This document shows positions 16,945 to 26,164 of a stretch of 26,201 bases of DNA, one piece after another. The DNA is from JBFHNV01 sp041593595. Its GTDB lineage: Bacteria; Pseudomonadota; Gammaproteobacteria; HK1. Numbering within the stretch: position 1 is the first letter of the stretch; the number at the start of each line of letters is the position of its first letter. The notes beneath the pieces were generated by a model. The model did not search any database. It was given only the letters and a program-made list of their open reading frames with translations, and was not told the DNA's origin. The stretch covers positions 1-26,201 of the forward strand of contig JBFHNV010000067.1 of assembly GCA_041593595.1 (NCBI GenBank), read 5' to 3'. The position numbers and the translations under genes are program-made.

Positions 16945-18321
16945 CTACGCGTCGCCCTGCGACCGCGGTGCCTGGACGACCGCCGCGACGTGACCCGCCC
17001 CGCGCGGCCGCGTGCGCCGGTCCTTGCCCCGCCAGCCCGTCAGCTGCACCCGCCGCTCGCTCCCCACCACCGGGTCGAAGCGGCGGGTGAAGTCGCCAAT
17101 CCGCGGCGCCACCTCGGCGCGGAAGCGGCTGCCGTTGAACACGCCGTAGTGCCCGGCACCCGCCTGCAGGTGATAGGCCTTCATGTCGTCGGGCAGGTTC
17201 GGCGTCAGGTCCAGCGCCGCGCGGGTCTGGCCCACGCCGGAGATGTCGTCGCGCTCGCCTTCGATGCACAGGATGGCGGTGCTGGTGATGCGCGCGGGGT
17301 CCACCGGCTGCCAGCGCACCCGCATGGTGCCTTCTGGCAGGTCATGGCGGTGGAACACCGTGGCCACGGTGTCCAGGTAGAAGTCGGCGGGGATGTCCAT
17401 GACCGCGAGGAACTCCTCGTAGAAGTCGCGCTTGGCCGCGGCGGAGTCCTCGTCGCCGGTGACCAGGTGGTCGAACAGCTCCTGGTGCGCCTGCACGTGA
17501 CGCTCCAGGTTCATGCCGATGAAGTTGGTGAGCTGGATGAAGCCCGGGTACACCCGCCGCCCGGCGCCCGGGTAAGGCAGCGGCACGTCCACCACCACGT
17601 TGCGCTCGAACCACTCGATGGGGTGCTCCTTGGCGAAGGTGTTCACCGCCGTGGGCGAGCGGCGGGTGTCGATGGGTCCGCCGATGAGGGTCATGGTGGC
17701 CGGCGCGCACACGTCGCCCCAGGACGCCATCACCGACACCGCGGCCATCACCGGCACCGCCGGCTGGCACACGGCGAGCACGTGGGTGCCGGGGCCGAGG
17801 AAGTGCAGGCAGTCGATCACGTAATCCACGTAGGAGGCCAGGGTGAAGTTGCCCGCGGCCAGGGGCACCATGCGCGCGTCGCGCCAGTCGGTGACGTAGA
17901 CGTCGTGATCCGCGAGCAGCGTCCGCACGGTGCCGCGCAGCAGGGTCGCGAAGTGTCCGGACAGCGGCGCGACGATGAGCAGCCGCGGCACGTCGCGCCC
18001 GGCCTCGCAGGCGAAGTGCTGCAGGCGCATGAAGCTTCGCTCCATCACCACCTCGCGGGCGACGGGCACGTCGCGCCCGTCCACGGTGACCTGCTCGATG
18101 CCCCAGTCCGGGCGCCCGTAGCGCCGCGTCACGTGCTCGAAGACCTGCGCCGCCGCGTTGAAGAACTGCGCGGCGGGGGTGTGGCTCAGCGGGTTCAGCG
18201 GGTTCGAGAGCGCGAGGCGGGTGAACTCCAGTCCCATGCGGAACGGCGCCATGGCAGCGCGCTGCAGCTCGTGGATCTCGTACAGGCTGGGCGTCGAGGG
18301 GGAGAGATTGGGCAGCAGCAT
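16945..18321 (-). CDS. phaZ: intracellular polyhydroxybutyrate depolymerase
   Basis: 458 aa, a close match to the intracellular PHB depolymerase family (PHB_depo_C). It has an alpha/beta-hydrolase fold with LLIVAPLSGHFATLLRGTV, VYVTDWRDARMVPL, and LAVCQPAVPV with nucleophile Cys185. Asp358 or Asp359 in EGERDDISG and His391 in GHYGVFNG complete the triad (Cys183-Asp-His in Ralstonia PhaZ1). It releases 3-hydroxybutyrate from storage granules. ATG 18321 is chosen because GGGAGG sits 4-5 nt upstream and LPNLSP is a normal start; the open frame extends 19 codons further without support. The C-terminal tail of about 35 basic residues is beyond the family core. A TATACT -10 lies about 67 bp upstream. 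Confidence 0.92.
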   Translation of the reverse strand: MLLPNLSPSTPSLYEIHELQRAAMAPFRMGLEFTRLALSNPLNPLSHTPAAQFFNAAAQVFEHVTRRYGRPDWGIEQVTVDGRDVPVAREVVMERSFMRLQHFACEAGRDVPRLLIVAPLSGHFATLLRGTVRTLLADHDVYVTDWRDARMVPLAAGNFTLASYVDYVIDCLHFLGPGTHVLAVCQPAVPVMAAVSVMASWGDVCAPATMTLIGGPIDTRRSPTAVNTFAKEHPIEWFERNVVVDVPLPYPGAGRRVYPGFIQLTNFIGMNLERHVQAHQELFDHLVTGDEDSAAAKRDFYEEFLAVMDIPADFYLDTVATVFHRHDLPEGTMRVRWQPVDPARITSTAILCIEGERDDISGVGQTRAALDLTPNLPDDMKAYHLQAGAGHYGVFNGSRFRAEVAPRIGDFTRRFDPVVGSERRVQLTGWRGKDRRTRPRGAGHVAAVVQAPRSQGDA

Positions 18322-18387
18322 GGGGCCTCCCTGCAGCGTGGCGGCGTCAGCGGCCGGGATCGGCACCGGAGCGCACACGCTCCGTGC

Positions 18388-18393
18388 AGTATA
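18388..18393 (-). promoter_or_regulatory. probable -10 element for phaZ
   Basis: On the minus strand this reads TATACT, close to the sigma-70 -10 consensus, in the 103-bp gap between cysH and phaZ. A clear -35 is lacking, so it may need an activator. Confidence 0.35.
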
Positions 18394-18424
18394 GGTGGCC
18401 CGGGCGGACGACGCGGCGCTGCGG

Positions 18425-19120
18425 TCAGGTCTCGCGGAAGGCCTCGTGCAGCCCGCACTCGCGCCTGACGCCGAAGAAGCGGGTGTCCTCCGTGCACATG
18501 CCCTCGCCCAGCGGGCGGGTGGTGTGCACGTCGCCGATGGACACGTAGCCCTGCGCCCACAGGGGGTGGTAGGGGAGATCGTGGCGCTTCAGGTAGCGGT
18601 GCACGTCGCGGTCGCTCCAGTCCACGATGGGGTGGACCTTGATGGCGCCCGCCTCGCGGCGCGCCACCGGCAGCGATTCGCGCGATCGCGACTGCGCCCG
18701 TCGCAGCCCCGCGAACCAGACCCGGGGCTCGAGCTCGTCCAGCGCCCGCGCCATGGGCTCCACCTTGTGCAGGCGGTTGTAGCGCTCGAGACCGTCGGCG
18801 CCCTGCTCCCACAGTCGGCCGTGGCGAACCTGCAGCCATGCCGGGCTGTGGCGCGGCGTGTACACGCGCAGGTCCAGGTCCAGGCGCTGTTCCAGCTCGT
18901 CCACGAAGCGGTACGTCTCCGGGAACAGGTAGCCGGTGTCGATGAGCACCACCGGGATGCGCGGACAGCGCCGCGTCACCAGGTGCAGCATCACCGCGGC
19001 CTGGGCACCGAAGCTCGAGGTGAGCAGGGCACGACCCTCGGCGCGCGCCAGGGCCCAGTCCACGCGGGTCTCCGCGCTGGCGCGCTCCAGGCTGGCGATT
19101 CGGGGTTGCAGGTCGTCCAC
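18425..19120 (-). CDS. cysH: phosphoadenylyl-sulfate (PAPS) reductase
   Basis: 231 aa from GTG 19120. LLTSSFGAQAAVMLHLV is the PP-loop-like nucleotide motif, and VLIDTGYLFPETYRF, KVEPMARAL and WFAGLRRAQSRSR follow. The C-terminal ECGLH carries the catalytic cysteine. The paired cysteines that bind [4Fe-4S] in APS reductases are missing (the usual CC site reads RLHKVEPM), so it is the PAPS type that uses thioredoxin to make sulfite. The GTG start has AGGA 8 nt upstream and gives a length near that of E. coli CysH (244 aa). The open frame reaches back to 19255, so an earlier start is possible. No other cys genes are in view. Confidence 0.85.
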   Translation of the reverse strand: MDDLQPRIASLERASAETRVDWALARAEGRALLTSSFGAQAAVMLHLVTRRCPRIPVVLIDTGYLFPETYRFVDELEQRLDLDLRVYTPRHSPAWLQVRHGRLWEQGADGLERYNRLHKVEPMARALDELEPRVWFAGLRRAQSRSRESLPVARREAGAIKVHPIVDWSDRDVHRYLKRHDLPYHPLWAQGYVSIGDVHTTRPLGEGMCTEDTRFFGVRRECGLHEAFRET

Positions 19121-19294
19121 CGCTGCGGTCCTGACAGCTGGGTCGACGGCACCGTAGCGGCCTGCTGCTGCGCAACAAAGACCCGATCGGCATGTTGTTA
19201 TGACGTCTCGCGCGAGCCGCGCGACGGCAAAGGGGCGCTCTCGTGCAGCGATCACGGTGCGCGGCGCCCGCCAGCCGGCAGAACGGACTTCAAG

Positions 19295-19329
19295 AGGAAA
19301 TCAAGGGGGTCCGTCCCCCTTGATTTCCT
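19295..19329. repeat. perfect 15-bp palindrome (REP-like) upstream of the VOC gene
   Basis: Arm AGGAAATCAAGGGGG (19295-19309) pairs perfectly with 19315-19329 around the loop TCCGT. It ends 15 bp before the ATG of the next gene, and TACAAT (19333-19338) follows it at once. The GGGGTCCGTCCCC core is like REP/REPIN palindromes mobilised by RAYT transposases; that family link is from memory and unverified. Confidence 0.8.
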
Positions 19330-19344
19330 GCCTACAATCGCGGG

Positions 19345-19788
19345 ATGACGAAGAAGCGCAGCGGCGATCCGTGGATGCCGGCGCCGGAGTACGGGCGCGG
19401 CCTCGTGGGGCTGGGTGTCAACCTGCTGGTGGCGGACGTGGACCGCTCCCTGCCCTTCCACCTGCGGGTGCTGGCCGCCGAAGCGGTGTACCACGACCCG
19501 GACATGGCCGTGCTGCGCTTCCGGCAGGCGGAGTGGATGCTGCACGCGTGGCATACCTACGACGGCCATCCGCTGCACCCGGAGCTGGTCTCGCACGCGC
19601 CGCGCGGCACCGGGGCGGAGCTCAGGCTGCACGGGCGAGACCCGGACGCGGCGGAACGGGTGGCACGGGAGCTGGGGTTCGAGGTCGTGCAGCCCGCCAC
19701 CGACAAGCCCCACGGGCTGCGGGAGTGCTTCCTGCGCGACGTCGACGGCTACCTGTGGGTGCCGGACGTGCCGCGCTCAGCTCCCTGA
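19345..19788 (+). CDS. VOC-superfamily (glyoxalase/bleomycin-resistance-like) protein
   Basis: 147 aa. It has the paired beta-alpha-beta-beta-beta pattern of the vicinal oxygen chelate fold: LGVNLLVADVDRSLPFH, then AVLRFRQAEWMLHAW in the first half, and AELRLHGRDPDAAERVARELG with FLRDVDGYLWV in the second. VOC proteins may isomerise, cleave or simply bind small molecules; the metal ligands cannot be assigned safely and the substrate is unknown. ATG 19345 is preceded by GCGGG rather than a good Shine-Dalgarno, and a TACAAT lies 7 bp upstream, so leaderless expression is possible. Its 3' end overlaps the convergent znuA gene by 12 bp. Confidence 0.75.
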   Translation: MTKKRSGDPWMPAPEYGRGLVGLGVNLLVADVDRSLPFHLRVLAAEAVYHDPDMAVLRFRQAEWMLHAWHTYDGHPLHPELVSHAPRGTGAELRLHGRDPDAAERVARELGFEVVQPATDKPHGLRECFLRDVDGYLWVPDVPRSAP

Positions 19789-20721
19789 CAGGCACTCCAC
19801 GAGGGCATCGGCGAGACCGCCCATGAGGGCCGGCCAGGCGCCGGGCCCCGGCTCGAGGCCGCTGCCCACCGGGTCCAGCACGCCGCGCCGGGCGCCGGTG
19901 CCCTCGATCAGGGTGTCCACGAGACGCGGCTCGAACTGGGGCTCGCTGAACACGCAGCGTGCGCCGGTGGCCTGGATGCGCTCGCGGATCGCCACCAGGC
20001 GGCGGGCGCCCGGCGCACGTTCCGGCGACACCGACACCGCCGCCGCGGGGGCGAGGCGGAAGTGCCGCTCGAAGGCCTGGTACGCGTCGTGGAACACCAC
20101 GTAGGGCACGTGCCTCACCAGCGCCAGGCGCGCGGTGAGCGCCACGTCCAGGTCGCGGATCCGGGCCGCGGCGGCTGCCCCGTTGGCGGCGTAGCGGGAG
20201 GCGCGGTGTGGGTCCAGCGCCGACAGCTCCCGGGCCACCGCGTCCACGATGGCCACGGCGTTGTCCGGGTCCAGCCAGATGTGGGGATCCCGGCCGTGCC
20301 CGTGATCGTGCTCGTCCGCCGGGACCCCGGGTGTGAGCACGCCGGCGGCCCGCGCCGGCAGCACGTGGACGCCCGCGGCATCCATCAGCTCCAGCACCCG
20401 CCGGTCGGGGCGCGCCGACGCCGCCAGGGCGCGCACCAGGAAGCGCTCCAGGGCGCTGCCCACCCACACCACCAGCTCCGCCGCCGCGAGCCGTTCCAGC
20501 TCCGACGGCCGCAGGGCGTAGGTGTGGGGCGAGACGCCCCCGGGCAGCAGCAACGCCGGCTCCGCCACGCCCTCCATCACCATGGCGGTGAGGGAGTGCA
20601 CCGGAACGATGGTGGCCACGACCCGCGGCGGCGCCGGCTGCGCGCCCGCAACGCCGCACGACAGCGCCAGCAGCACGAGGGCGGCCCGGGCGGGCAGACG
20701 GGAGCACGGACGGTATCGCAT
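19777..20721 (-). CDS. znuA: zinc ABC transporter periplasmic binding protein
   Basis: 314 aa with a Sec signal peptide (core AALVLLALSCGVAGAQ, cut near residue 27). It is a cluster A-I metal-binding protein. The zinc histidines fit those in GGVSPHTYAL, DPHIWLDPDN and VVFHDAYQAF, and SEPQFEPRLVDTL is the C-lobe motif. The His-rich loop before DPHIW is short (DEHDHGHGRD), which still points to zinc rather than manganese. It hands zinc to ZnuBC. It is transcribed away from zur-znuC-znuB with a Zur box between, so it should be repressed when zinc is plentiful. Its end overlaps the VOC gene by 12 bp. Confidence 0.92.
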   Translation of the reverse strand: MRYRPCSRLPARAALVLLALSCGVAGAQPAPPRVVATIVPVHSLTAMVMEGVAEPALLLPGGVSPHTYALRPSELERLAAAELVVWVGSALERFLVRALAASARPDRRVLELMDAAGVHVLPARAAGVLTPGVPADEHDHGHGRDPHIWLDPDNAVAIVDAVARELSALDPHRASRYAANGAAAAARIRDLDVALTARLALVRHVPYVVFHDAYQAFERHFRLAPAAAVSVSPERAPGARRLVAIRERIQATGARCVFSEPQFEPRLVDTLIEGTGARRGVLDPVGSGLEPGPGAWPALMGGLADALVECLSGS

Positions 20722-20753
20722 GGGCGGCGCGGCAGGCTCACGGGGCGAGGTCG

Positions 20754-20772
20754 GATGTTACGATATAACATC
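20754..20772. promoter_or_regulatory. Zur box between znuA and zur
   Basis: GATGTTA (20754-20760) and TAACATC (20766-20772) form a perfect inverted repeat around CGATA. This fits the known Zur operator pattern of gammaproteobacteria (ATGTTATA-n-TATAACAT). It lies 33 bp from the znuA start and 22 bp from the zur start, so it can control both directions at once. Confidence 0.85.
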
Positions 20773-20793
20773 TTTGGTGCCACGGAGTGCGTC

Positions 20794-21291
20794 ATGCCCC
20801 GCCAGGTGCTCTCGAGCTTCAAGTCTCCGGGCCACGATCACGACCGCTGCGTTGCCGACGCCCTCGCCCGGGCCGAGCGGGTGTGCTCGGCCCGCGGCGC
20901 GCGCCTCACGCCGGTGCGGCGCCGGGTGCTCGCGCTGCTGTGGCAGGCCCACCGCCCGGTGCTGGCCTACGACCTCCTGGAGCAGCTGCGCGCCGCCCGG
21001 CGCCGGGCGGCGCCGCCCACGGTGTACCGGGCGCTGGAGTTCCTGCAGGCCCACGGGCTGGTGCATCGCATCGAGAGCCTCAACGCCTACGTGGGCTGCG
21101 CCGACCCGTCCCACCCCCACAGCGGGCAGTTCCTCATCTGCGACGGCTGCCGCGCGGTGGCGGAGCTGGACGATCCCCGCATCGGCAAGGTGATCGAGGC
21201 GCGGGCGCGGGCGGCGGGTTTCCACTGCCGGGAGCAGACCATCGAGGTCCGCGGCCGCTGCCCCCGCTGCACGGCAGGCGGCGCGCCGTGA
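20794..21291 (+). CDS. zur: Fur-family zinc uptake regulator
   Basis: 165 aa. The N-terminal winged helix has RLTPVRRRVLALLWQAHRPVLAYDLLEQL and TVYRALEFLQAHGLVHRIES. The dimerisation domain carries the metal ligands: DPSHPHSGQF, then ICDGC (first CxxC) and a C-terminal RCPRC (second CxxC). A His-containing N-terminal stretch (GHDHDRC) precedes the DNA-binding domain. With zinc bound it should repress the znu genes through the box just upstream, including its own operon. ATG 20794 has CGGAG about 7 nt upstream. The stop codon overlaps the znuC start as GTGA. Confidence 0.93.
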   Translation: MPRQVLSSFKSPGHDHDRCVADALARAERVCSARGARLTPVRRRVLALLWQAHRPVLAYDLLEQLRAARRRAAPPTVYRALEFLQAHGLVHRIESLNAYVGCADPSHPHSGQFLICDGCRAVAELDDPRIGKVIEARARAAGFHCREQTIEVRGRCPRCTAGGAP

Positions 21292-22103
21292 GCGTGGCCG
21301 CCGCCTCCTCGCCGCCCGGCGACGCCCTGCTGCAGCTCGCCGGCGTGGCGGTACGCTTCGGCACCGACCCGGTGCTGGACGCCGTGGACCTGGAGGTGCG
21401 TGCCGGCGAGATCGTGACCCTCATCGGCCCCAACGGCTCCGGCAAGACCACCCTGGTGCGGGCGGCGCTCGGGCTGGTGCGCCCGCAGGCCGGCCGGGTA
21501 CAGCGGCGCGCGGGGGTGCGGATCGGCTACGTGCCCCAGCACCTGAGCGTGGACGCGACGCTGCCGCTTTCGGTGGAGCGCTTCGTGTCGCTGCCCGTGG
21601 GGGTGACCCGGGCCCAGGCGCGGGACGCGCTCGCCGAGGCCGGCGCCGGACCCATCACCGGCCACGCCCTGCGATCCCTGTCCGGCGGCGAGCTGCGCCG
21701 CGTGCTGCTGGCGCGGGCGCTGGCCCGGCGCCCGGATCTCCTGATCCTGGACGAGCCCACCGCCGGGGTGGACGTGGCCGGGCAGGCGGATCTCTACCGC
21801 CTCATCGAGCGGCTGCGCCGGCGCCTGGGCTGCGGCGTGCTGCTGGTGTCCCACGACCTGCACCTGGTGATGGCGGCCACCGACCGGGTGGTGTGCCTCA
21901 ACCGCCACGTGTGCTGCACCGGCACTCCGGAGGACGTGGTGGCGGATCCCGCCTACCTCACCCTGTTCGGAATCCACGGGCCTGCCCGGCTCGCGCTCTA
22001 CACCCACCGCCACGACCACGACCACGACCTGCACGGCGACGTGGCGCAGAGCGGCGACGAGGCCCCACGGTCCGGGCCATCGCCCAGCCACGCCCATGGA
22101 TGA
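21288..22103 (+). CDS. znuC: zinc ABC transporter ATP-binding protein
   Basis: 271 aa. Walker A GPNGSGKTT, Q-loop YVPQHLS, signature LSGGELRRVLLARAL, Walker B LLILDEPTAGVD and H-loop SHDLH are all intact. The C-terminus ends in a His-rich tail (THRHDHDHDLHGD), common in ZnuC and possibly a zinc sensor or buffer. The start is GTG 21288, overlapping the zur stop as GTGA; no ATG fits. It overlaps znuB by 8 bp. It energises zinc import together with ZnuB and ZnuA. Confidence 0.94.
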   Translation: MSVAAASSPPGDALLQLAGVAVRFGTDPVLDAVDLEVRAGEIVTLIGPNGSGKTTLVRAALGLVRPQAGRVQRRAGVRIGYVPQHLSVDATLPLSVERFVSLPVGVTRAQARDALAEAGAGPITGHALRSLSGGELRRVLLARALARRPDLLILDEPTAGVDVAGQADLYRLIERLRRRLGCGVLLVSHDLHLVMAATDRVVCLNRHVCCTGTPEDVVADPAYLTLFGIHGPARLALYTHRHDHDHDLHGDVAQSGDEAPRSGPSPSHAHG

Positions 22104-22881
22104 GTTCCTGCTGCGCGCCGCCGCCGGCGGCGCCGGCATCGCGCTGGTGTCGGGGCCCCTGGGCTGCTTCGTGGTGTGGCGGCGCATGGCCTACTTCGGC
22201 GCGACGCTGGCCCACGCGGCCCTGCTGGGGGTGGCGCTGGGGCTCGCCCTGGCCATCGACCTGCACCTGGGCGTGCTGATCACCGGTGTGCTGGTGTCCG
22301 GCGCGCTCTACCTGCTGGACCGGCGCCCGGACCTCGCCAGCGACACGCTGCTCGGGATCCTGGCCCACTCGAGCCTCGCCATCGGCCTGGTGCTGGTGTC
22401 CTTCATGGACACGGTGCGCCTGGATCTCATGGGCTACCTGTTCGGCGACGTGCTCTCCGTGCGCCGCGAGGACGTGGCCTTCATCGCCGCCGGGGCCGCG
22501 GTATGCCTCGGGTTGCTGGCGCGGCTGTGGCGTCCGCTGCTGGCCATGACGGTGCACGAGGATCTGGCGCGGGTAGAGGGGGAGAAGGTGGAGCAGCTGC
22601 GCTTCGCCTTCCTGCTGCTGGTGAGCGTGGTGGTGGCGCTGGCGATGCAGATCGTGGGACTGCTGCTCACCGTGTCGCTGCTGATCCTGCCGGCGGCCAC
22701 CGCGCGCCGCCTGGCCGCGACGCCCGAGGGCATGGCGGGCGCCGCCGCCGCGGTCGGCGTCGTGTCGGTGCTGGCGGGGCTGTGGCTGTCGCTTGCGGTG
22801 GACACGCCCGCCGGGCCCTCCATCGTGGTGGCGGGCACGGTGCTGTTCGCCGCGAGCCTCGCGCTGCCGGCGCGGGCCTAG
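22096..22881 (+). CDS. znuB: zinc ABC transporter permease
   Basis: 261 aa, an ABC-3 family permease with about 7-8 hydrophobic helices. Typical sites are GPLGCFVVWRRMAYFGATLAHAALLG near the N-terminus, DTVRLDLMGYLFGDVLSV in the middle, and LLLTVSLLILPAATAR near the C-terminus. ATG 22096 lies inside the end of znuC (8-bp overlap), which indicates translational coupling. It forms the inner-membrane channel for zinc. A hairpin follows the stop at once. Confidence 0.95.
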   Translation: MDEFLLRAAAGGAGIALVSGPLGCFVVWRRMAYFGATLAHAALLGVALGLALAIDLHLGVLITGVLVSGALYLLDRRPDLASDTLLGILAHSSLAIGLVLVSFMDTVRLDLMGYLFGDVLSVRREDVAFIAAGAAVCLGLLARLWRPLLAMTVHEDLARVEGEKVEQLRFAFLLLVSVVVALAMQIVGLLLTVSLLILPAATARRLAATPEGMAGAAAAVGVVSVLAGLWLSLAVDTPAGPSIVVAGTVLFAASLALPARA

Positions 22882-22890
22882 GAACCGACC

Positions 22891-22911
22891 GCGCTTCGCG
22901 CAGCGAAGCGC
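22891..22911 (+). terminator. terminator-like hairpin after znuB
   Basis: GCGCTTCG (22891-22898) and CGAAGCGC (22904-22911) pair perfectly around a 5-nt loop, 10 bp after the znuB stop. No T-run follows. Confidence 0.55.
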
Positions 22912-22918
22912 ACCTCGT

Positions 22919-22956
22919 CCCCTCGCCCCTCCAGGGGGAGAGGCAAGGGTGAGGGG
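22919..22956. repeat. GC-rich palindromic repeat, unit A
   Basis: The outer arms CCCCTCGCCC (22919-22928) and GGGTGAGGGG (22947-22956) pair with one wobble around an inner CCTCCAGGGGGAG segment. It resembles the unit at 23037-23078 in inverted orientation. It is the CTCACCC...CTCTCCCC-type intergenic palindrome seen in many bacteria. Confidence 0.65.
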
Positions 22957-23036
22957 GGCCTTCTCGACCGCGAGCGTCCGTCACCTGCAATCAGCCGACC
23001 AACGGGAAGCATCGACGCTGCGATCCGCGTCCCCTG

Positions 23037-23078
23037 TCCCCTCACCCCGGCCCTCTCCCCGCCTGCGGGGAGAGGGCG
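23037..23078. repeat. GC-rich palindromic repeat, unit B (also a likely terminator)
   Basis: CCCTCTCCCC (23051-23060) pairs with GGGGAGAGGG (23067-23076) over 10 bp, extendable by two more pairs. The unit is the inverted counterpart of 22919-22956. It lies between convergent znuB and ridA, 17 bp from the ridA stop, so it probably ends transcription from both sides. Confidence 0.65.
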
Positions 23079-23094
23079 CAATGTCCGCAGTCGC

Positions 23095-23511
23095 TCAGCC
23101 CAGCGCGATGAGCTCGATCTCCACCTTCAGGCCTTGCACCAGCTTCGCCTCCACCGTGCGGCGGGCGGGATAGGGCTCGCGGAAGAACTCGCGGTAGACC
23201 GCGTTCATGCCGTCGAAGTCGCGCTCGATGTCGCGCAGGAACACGTGCGCCTTGACCACCCGGTCCAGCGACGAGCCGGCGTGCTCGAGGATCGAGCGCA
23301 ACCCCTCCAGGGTGAGGCGCGTCTCGTGCTCCACGCTGCCCGGGCTGACCTTGCCGGTGGCGGGATCGAGGGCCATGTAGCCCATGGTGAAGATGAAGCC
23401 GTTGGCGCGCATCGCCACCGATGCGGGCGCGGTCAGCACCGGCGGCAGGTCGAGGCCGGGCGGCGCCGGCAGCGCCTCGGGGCGTCGCGGGTCGTCGGAT
23501 CGCGGGCACAT
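23095..23511 (-). CDS. RidA/YjgF family enamine/imine deaminase-like protein
   Basis: 138 aa, within the RidA range. Family features include GFIFTMGYMALDPATGKV, ETRLTLEGLRSILEHAGSSLDRVVKAHVFL and YPARRTVEAKL, whose arginine is at the position of the catalytic Arg105 of RidA. RidA proteins hydrolyse reactive 2-aminoacrylate-type enamines in the cytoplasm, but several subfamilies have other or unknown roles, so no symbol is given. The first 25 residues (Pro-rich) are an extension ahead of the core. ATG 23511 has a strong GGAGGAGG 7-8 nt upstream. It lies 143 bp downstream of purA on the same strand. Confidence 0.87.
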   Translation of the reverse strand: MCPRSDDPRRPEALPAPPGLDLPPVLTAPASVAMRANGFIFTMGYMALDPATGKVSPGSVEHETRLTLEGLRSILEHAGSSLDRVVKAHVFLRDIERDFDGMNAVYREFFREPYPARRTVEAKLVQGLKVEIELIALG

Positions 23512-23654
23512 GGTCTACCTCCTCCCGGGCGTCCGGGGTGACAACGATTCAGCTGTCTCCTGGAGTCCCGATCCCTCGAAACGCCGGATTCGCGGCCTGG
23601 GCGAGGGCCGTCGCGTTCGCGTGACCCGGCGCCACCTGACGCCTCGCCGCGCCG

Positions 23655-24955
<1,301 letters not shown>

Positions 24956-24959
<4 letters not shown>

Positions 24960-26164
24960 GTCCCCGCGCGCTCCCCCTCGCTCTCCACCACCACCCAGGC
25001 ACCGCCACGGCGCTCGATGCGTCGCGGGCAGGCTGCCGGGCGCCCCTCTTGCCCCGGCAGCGCGTACACCACCCGCTCGCCGCGCCCGCGCAGAGTCGCC
25101 ACCGTCTCGAGCAACGCCGGATCATCACTCCACGGAGCCTCGATCAGGGACTCCTCACCGCCGTGCGCACCGCAGTCCGCCAGCGCCACCAGGGTCTTCA
25201 GGTCGGCGCTGAAGCCCGTGGCCGCGCGCGCCGCGCCGAACACACGGCCGATGTCGTCGTAACGCCCACCGCGCGCCACCTCCTGTCCCTGACCCGGAAC
25301 GAAGGCGGCGAACACCATGCCCGTGTGGTAGCGGTAGCCGCGCAGCTCCGCGAGATCCACGTGCACCGGTGCGTGCACGCCGCGCGCCTCGAGCGACGTC
25401 ACCAGCCGCGCCAGGTCGTCGATGCCGGCGATCACGGCGCCACCCGCGCCGGCCAGCGCGGCGCGCGCCTCCTGAAGCGTCTCCACGCCGCCGTTGAGAT
25501 CGATGAGGGCGCGCAACCGCCCACGCCGCTCGCCGTCGGCCACCCCGGCCAGCGCGGCGTCCACCTCGTCGCCGGCCTTGCGCTGCATCGCCTCCAGGAG
25601 ATCGCCCTCCCGGCGCGCGCCCAGACCGGCCTCGGCGGCCAGGGCGCGGAACACGCCCACGTGGCCCAGATCCAGGTGCACGTCGCCCACGCCCACCCGG
25701 GCGAGCGTCGCGAGCATCAGCGACACCACCTCGCAGTCGCTCTCCACGCCCGGGTGCCCGTAGAGCTCCGCGCCCACCTGCACCGGCACGCGCGAACCGC
25801 CCAGACCCTCCGCGTGGGTACGCAGCGTCGTGCCCAGGTAGCACAGCCGCGCAGGCGCGTCCTGGGGCATGTGGCGCGCATCGATGCGCGCCACCTGCGG
25901 CGTCATGTCGGCGCGCACACCGATCAGACGTCCGCTCAGGGGATCGGTGAGCTTGAAGGTCTGGCGATCGAGATCGCTGCCGGCGGCGGTGAGCAGGGAT
26001 TCCAGGTGCTCGACCAGCGGCGGGATGACCAGGCGATAACCCCAGCTCGCGTACAGATCCAGCAGGTCACGTCGCGCGCGCTCCAGATGCTCGGCGACCG
26101 GCGGCAGGATCTCCTCTACCCCCTCCGGCAGCAGCCAGCGTTCGTCGAGCAGGTTCACGGTCAC
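24956..26164 (-). CDS. hisZ: ATP phosphoribosyltransferase regulatory subunit
   Basis: 402 aa, a catalytically inactive paralogue of histidyl-tRNA synthetase. It has the class II motifs LVIPPLVEHLESL, FKLTDPLSGRLIGVRADMTPQVARI and PVQVGAELYGH, and a C-terminal GYRYHTGMVFAAFVPGQG and VARGGRYDDIG. It partners the short form of HisG to start histidine synthesis; no hisG is in view, as is usual at hisZ-purA loci. The start is taken as GTG 26164, because it overlaps the stop of a probable upstream frame as GTGA; GTG 26158 is the alternative. No strong Shine-Dalgarno is visible. Confidence 0.95.

Noticed and set aside
18322..18378. Nineteen-codon N-terminal extension of the PHB depolymerase
   Set aside because: ATG 18321 has GGGAGG directly upstream and matches the family start; the extension has no such support.
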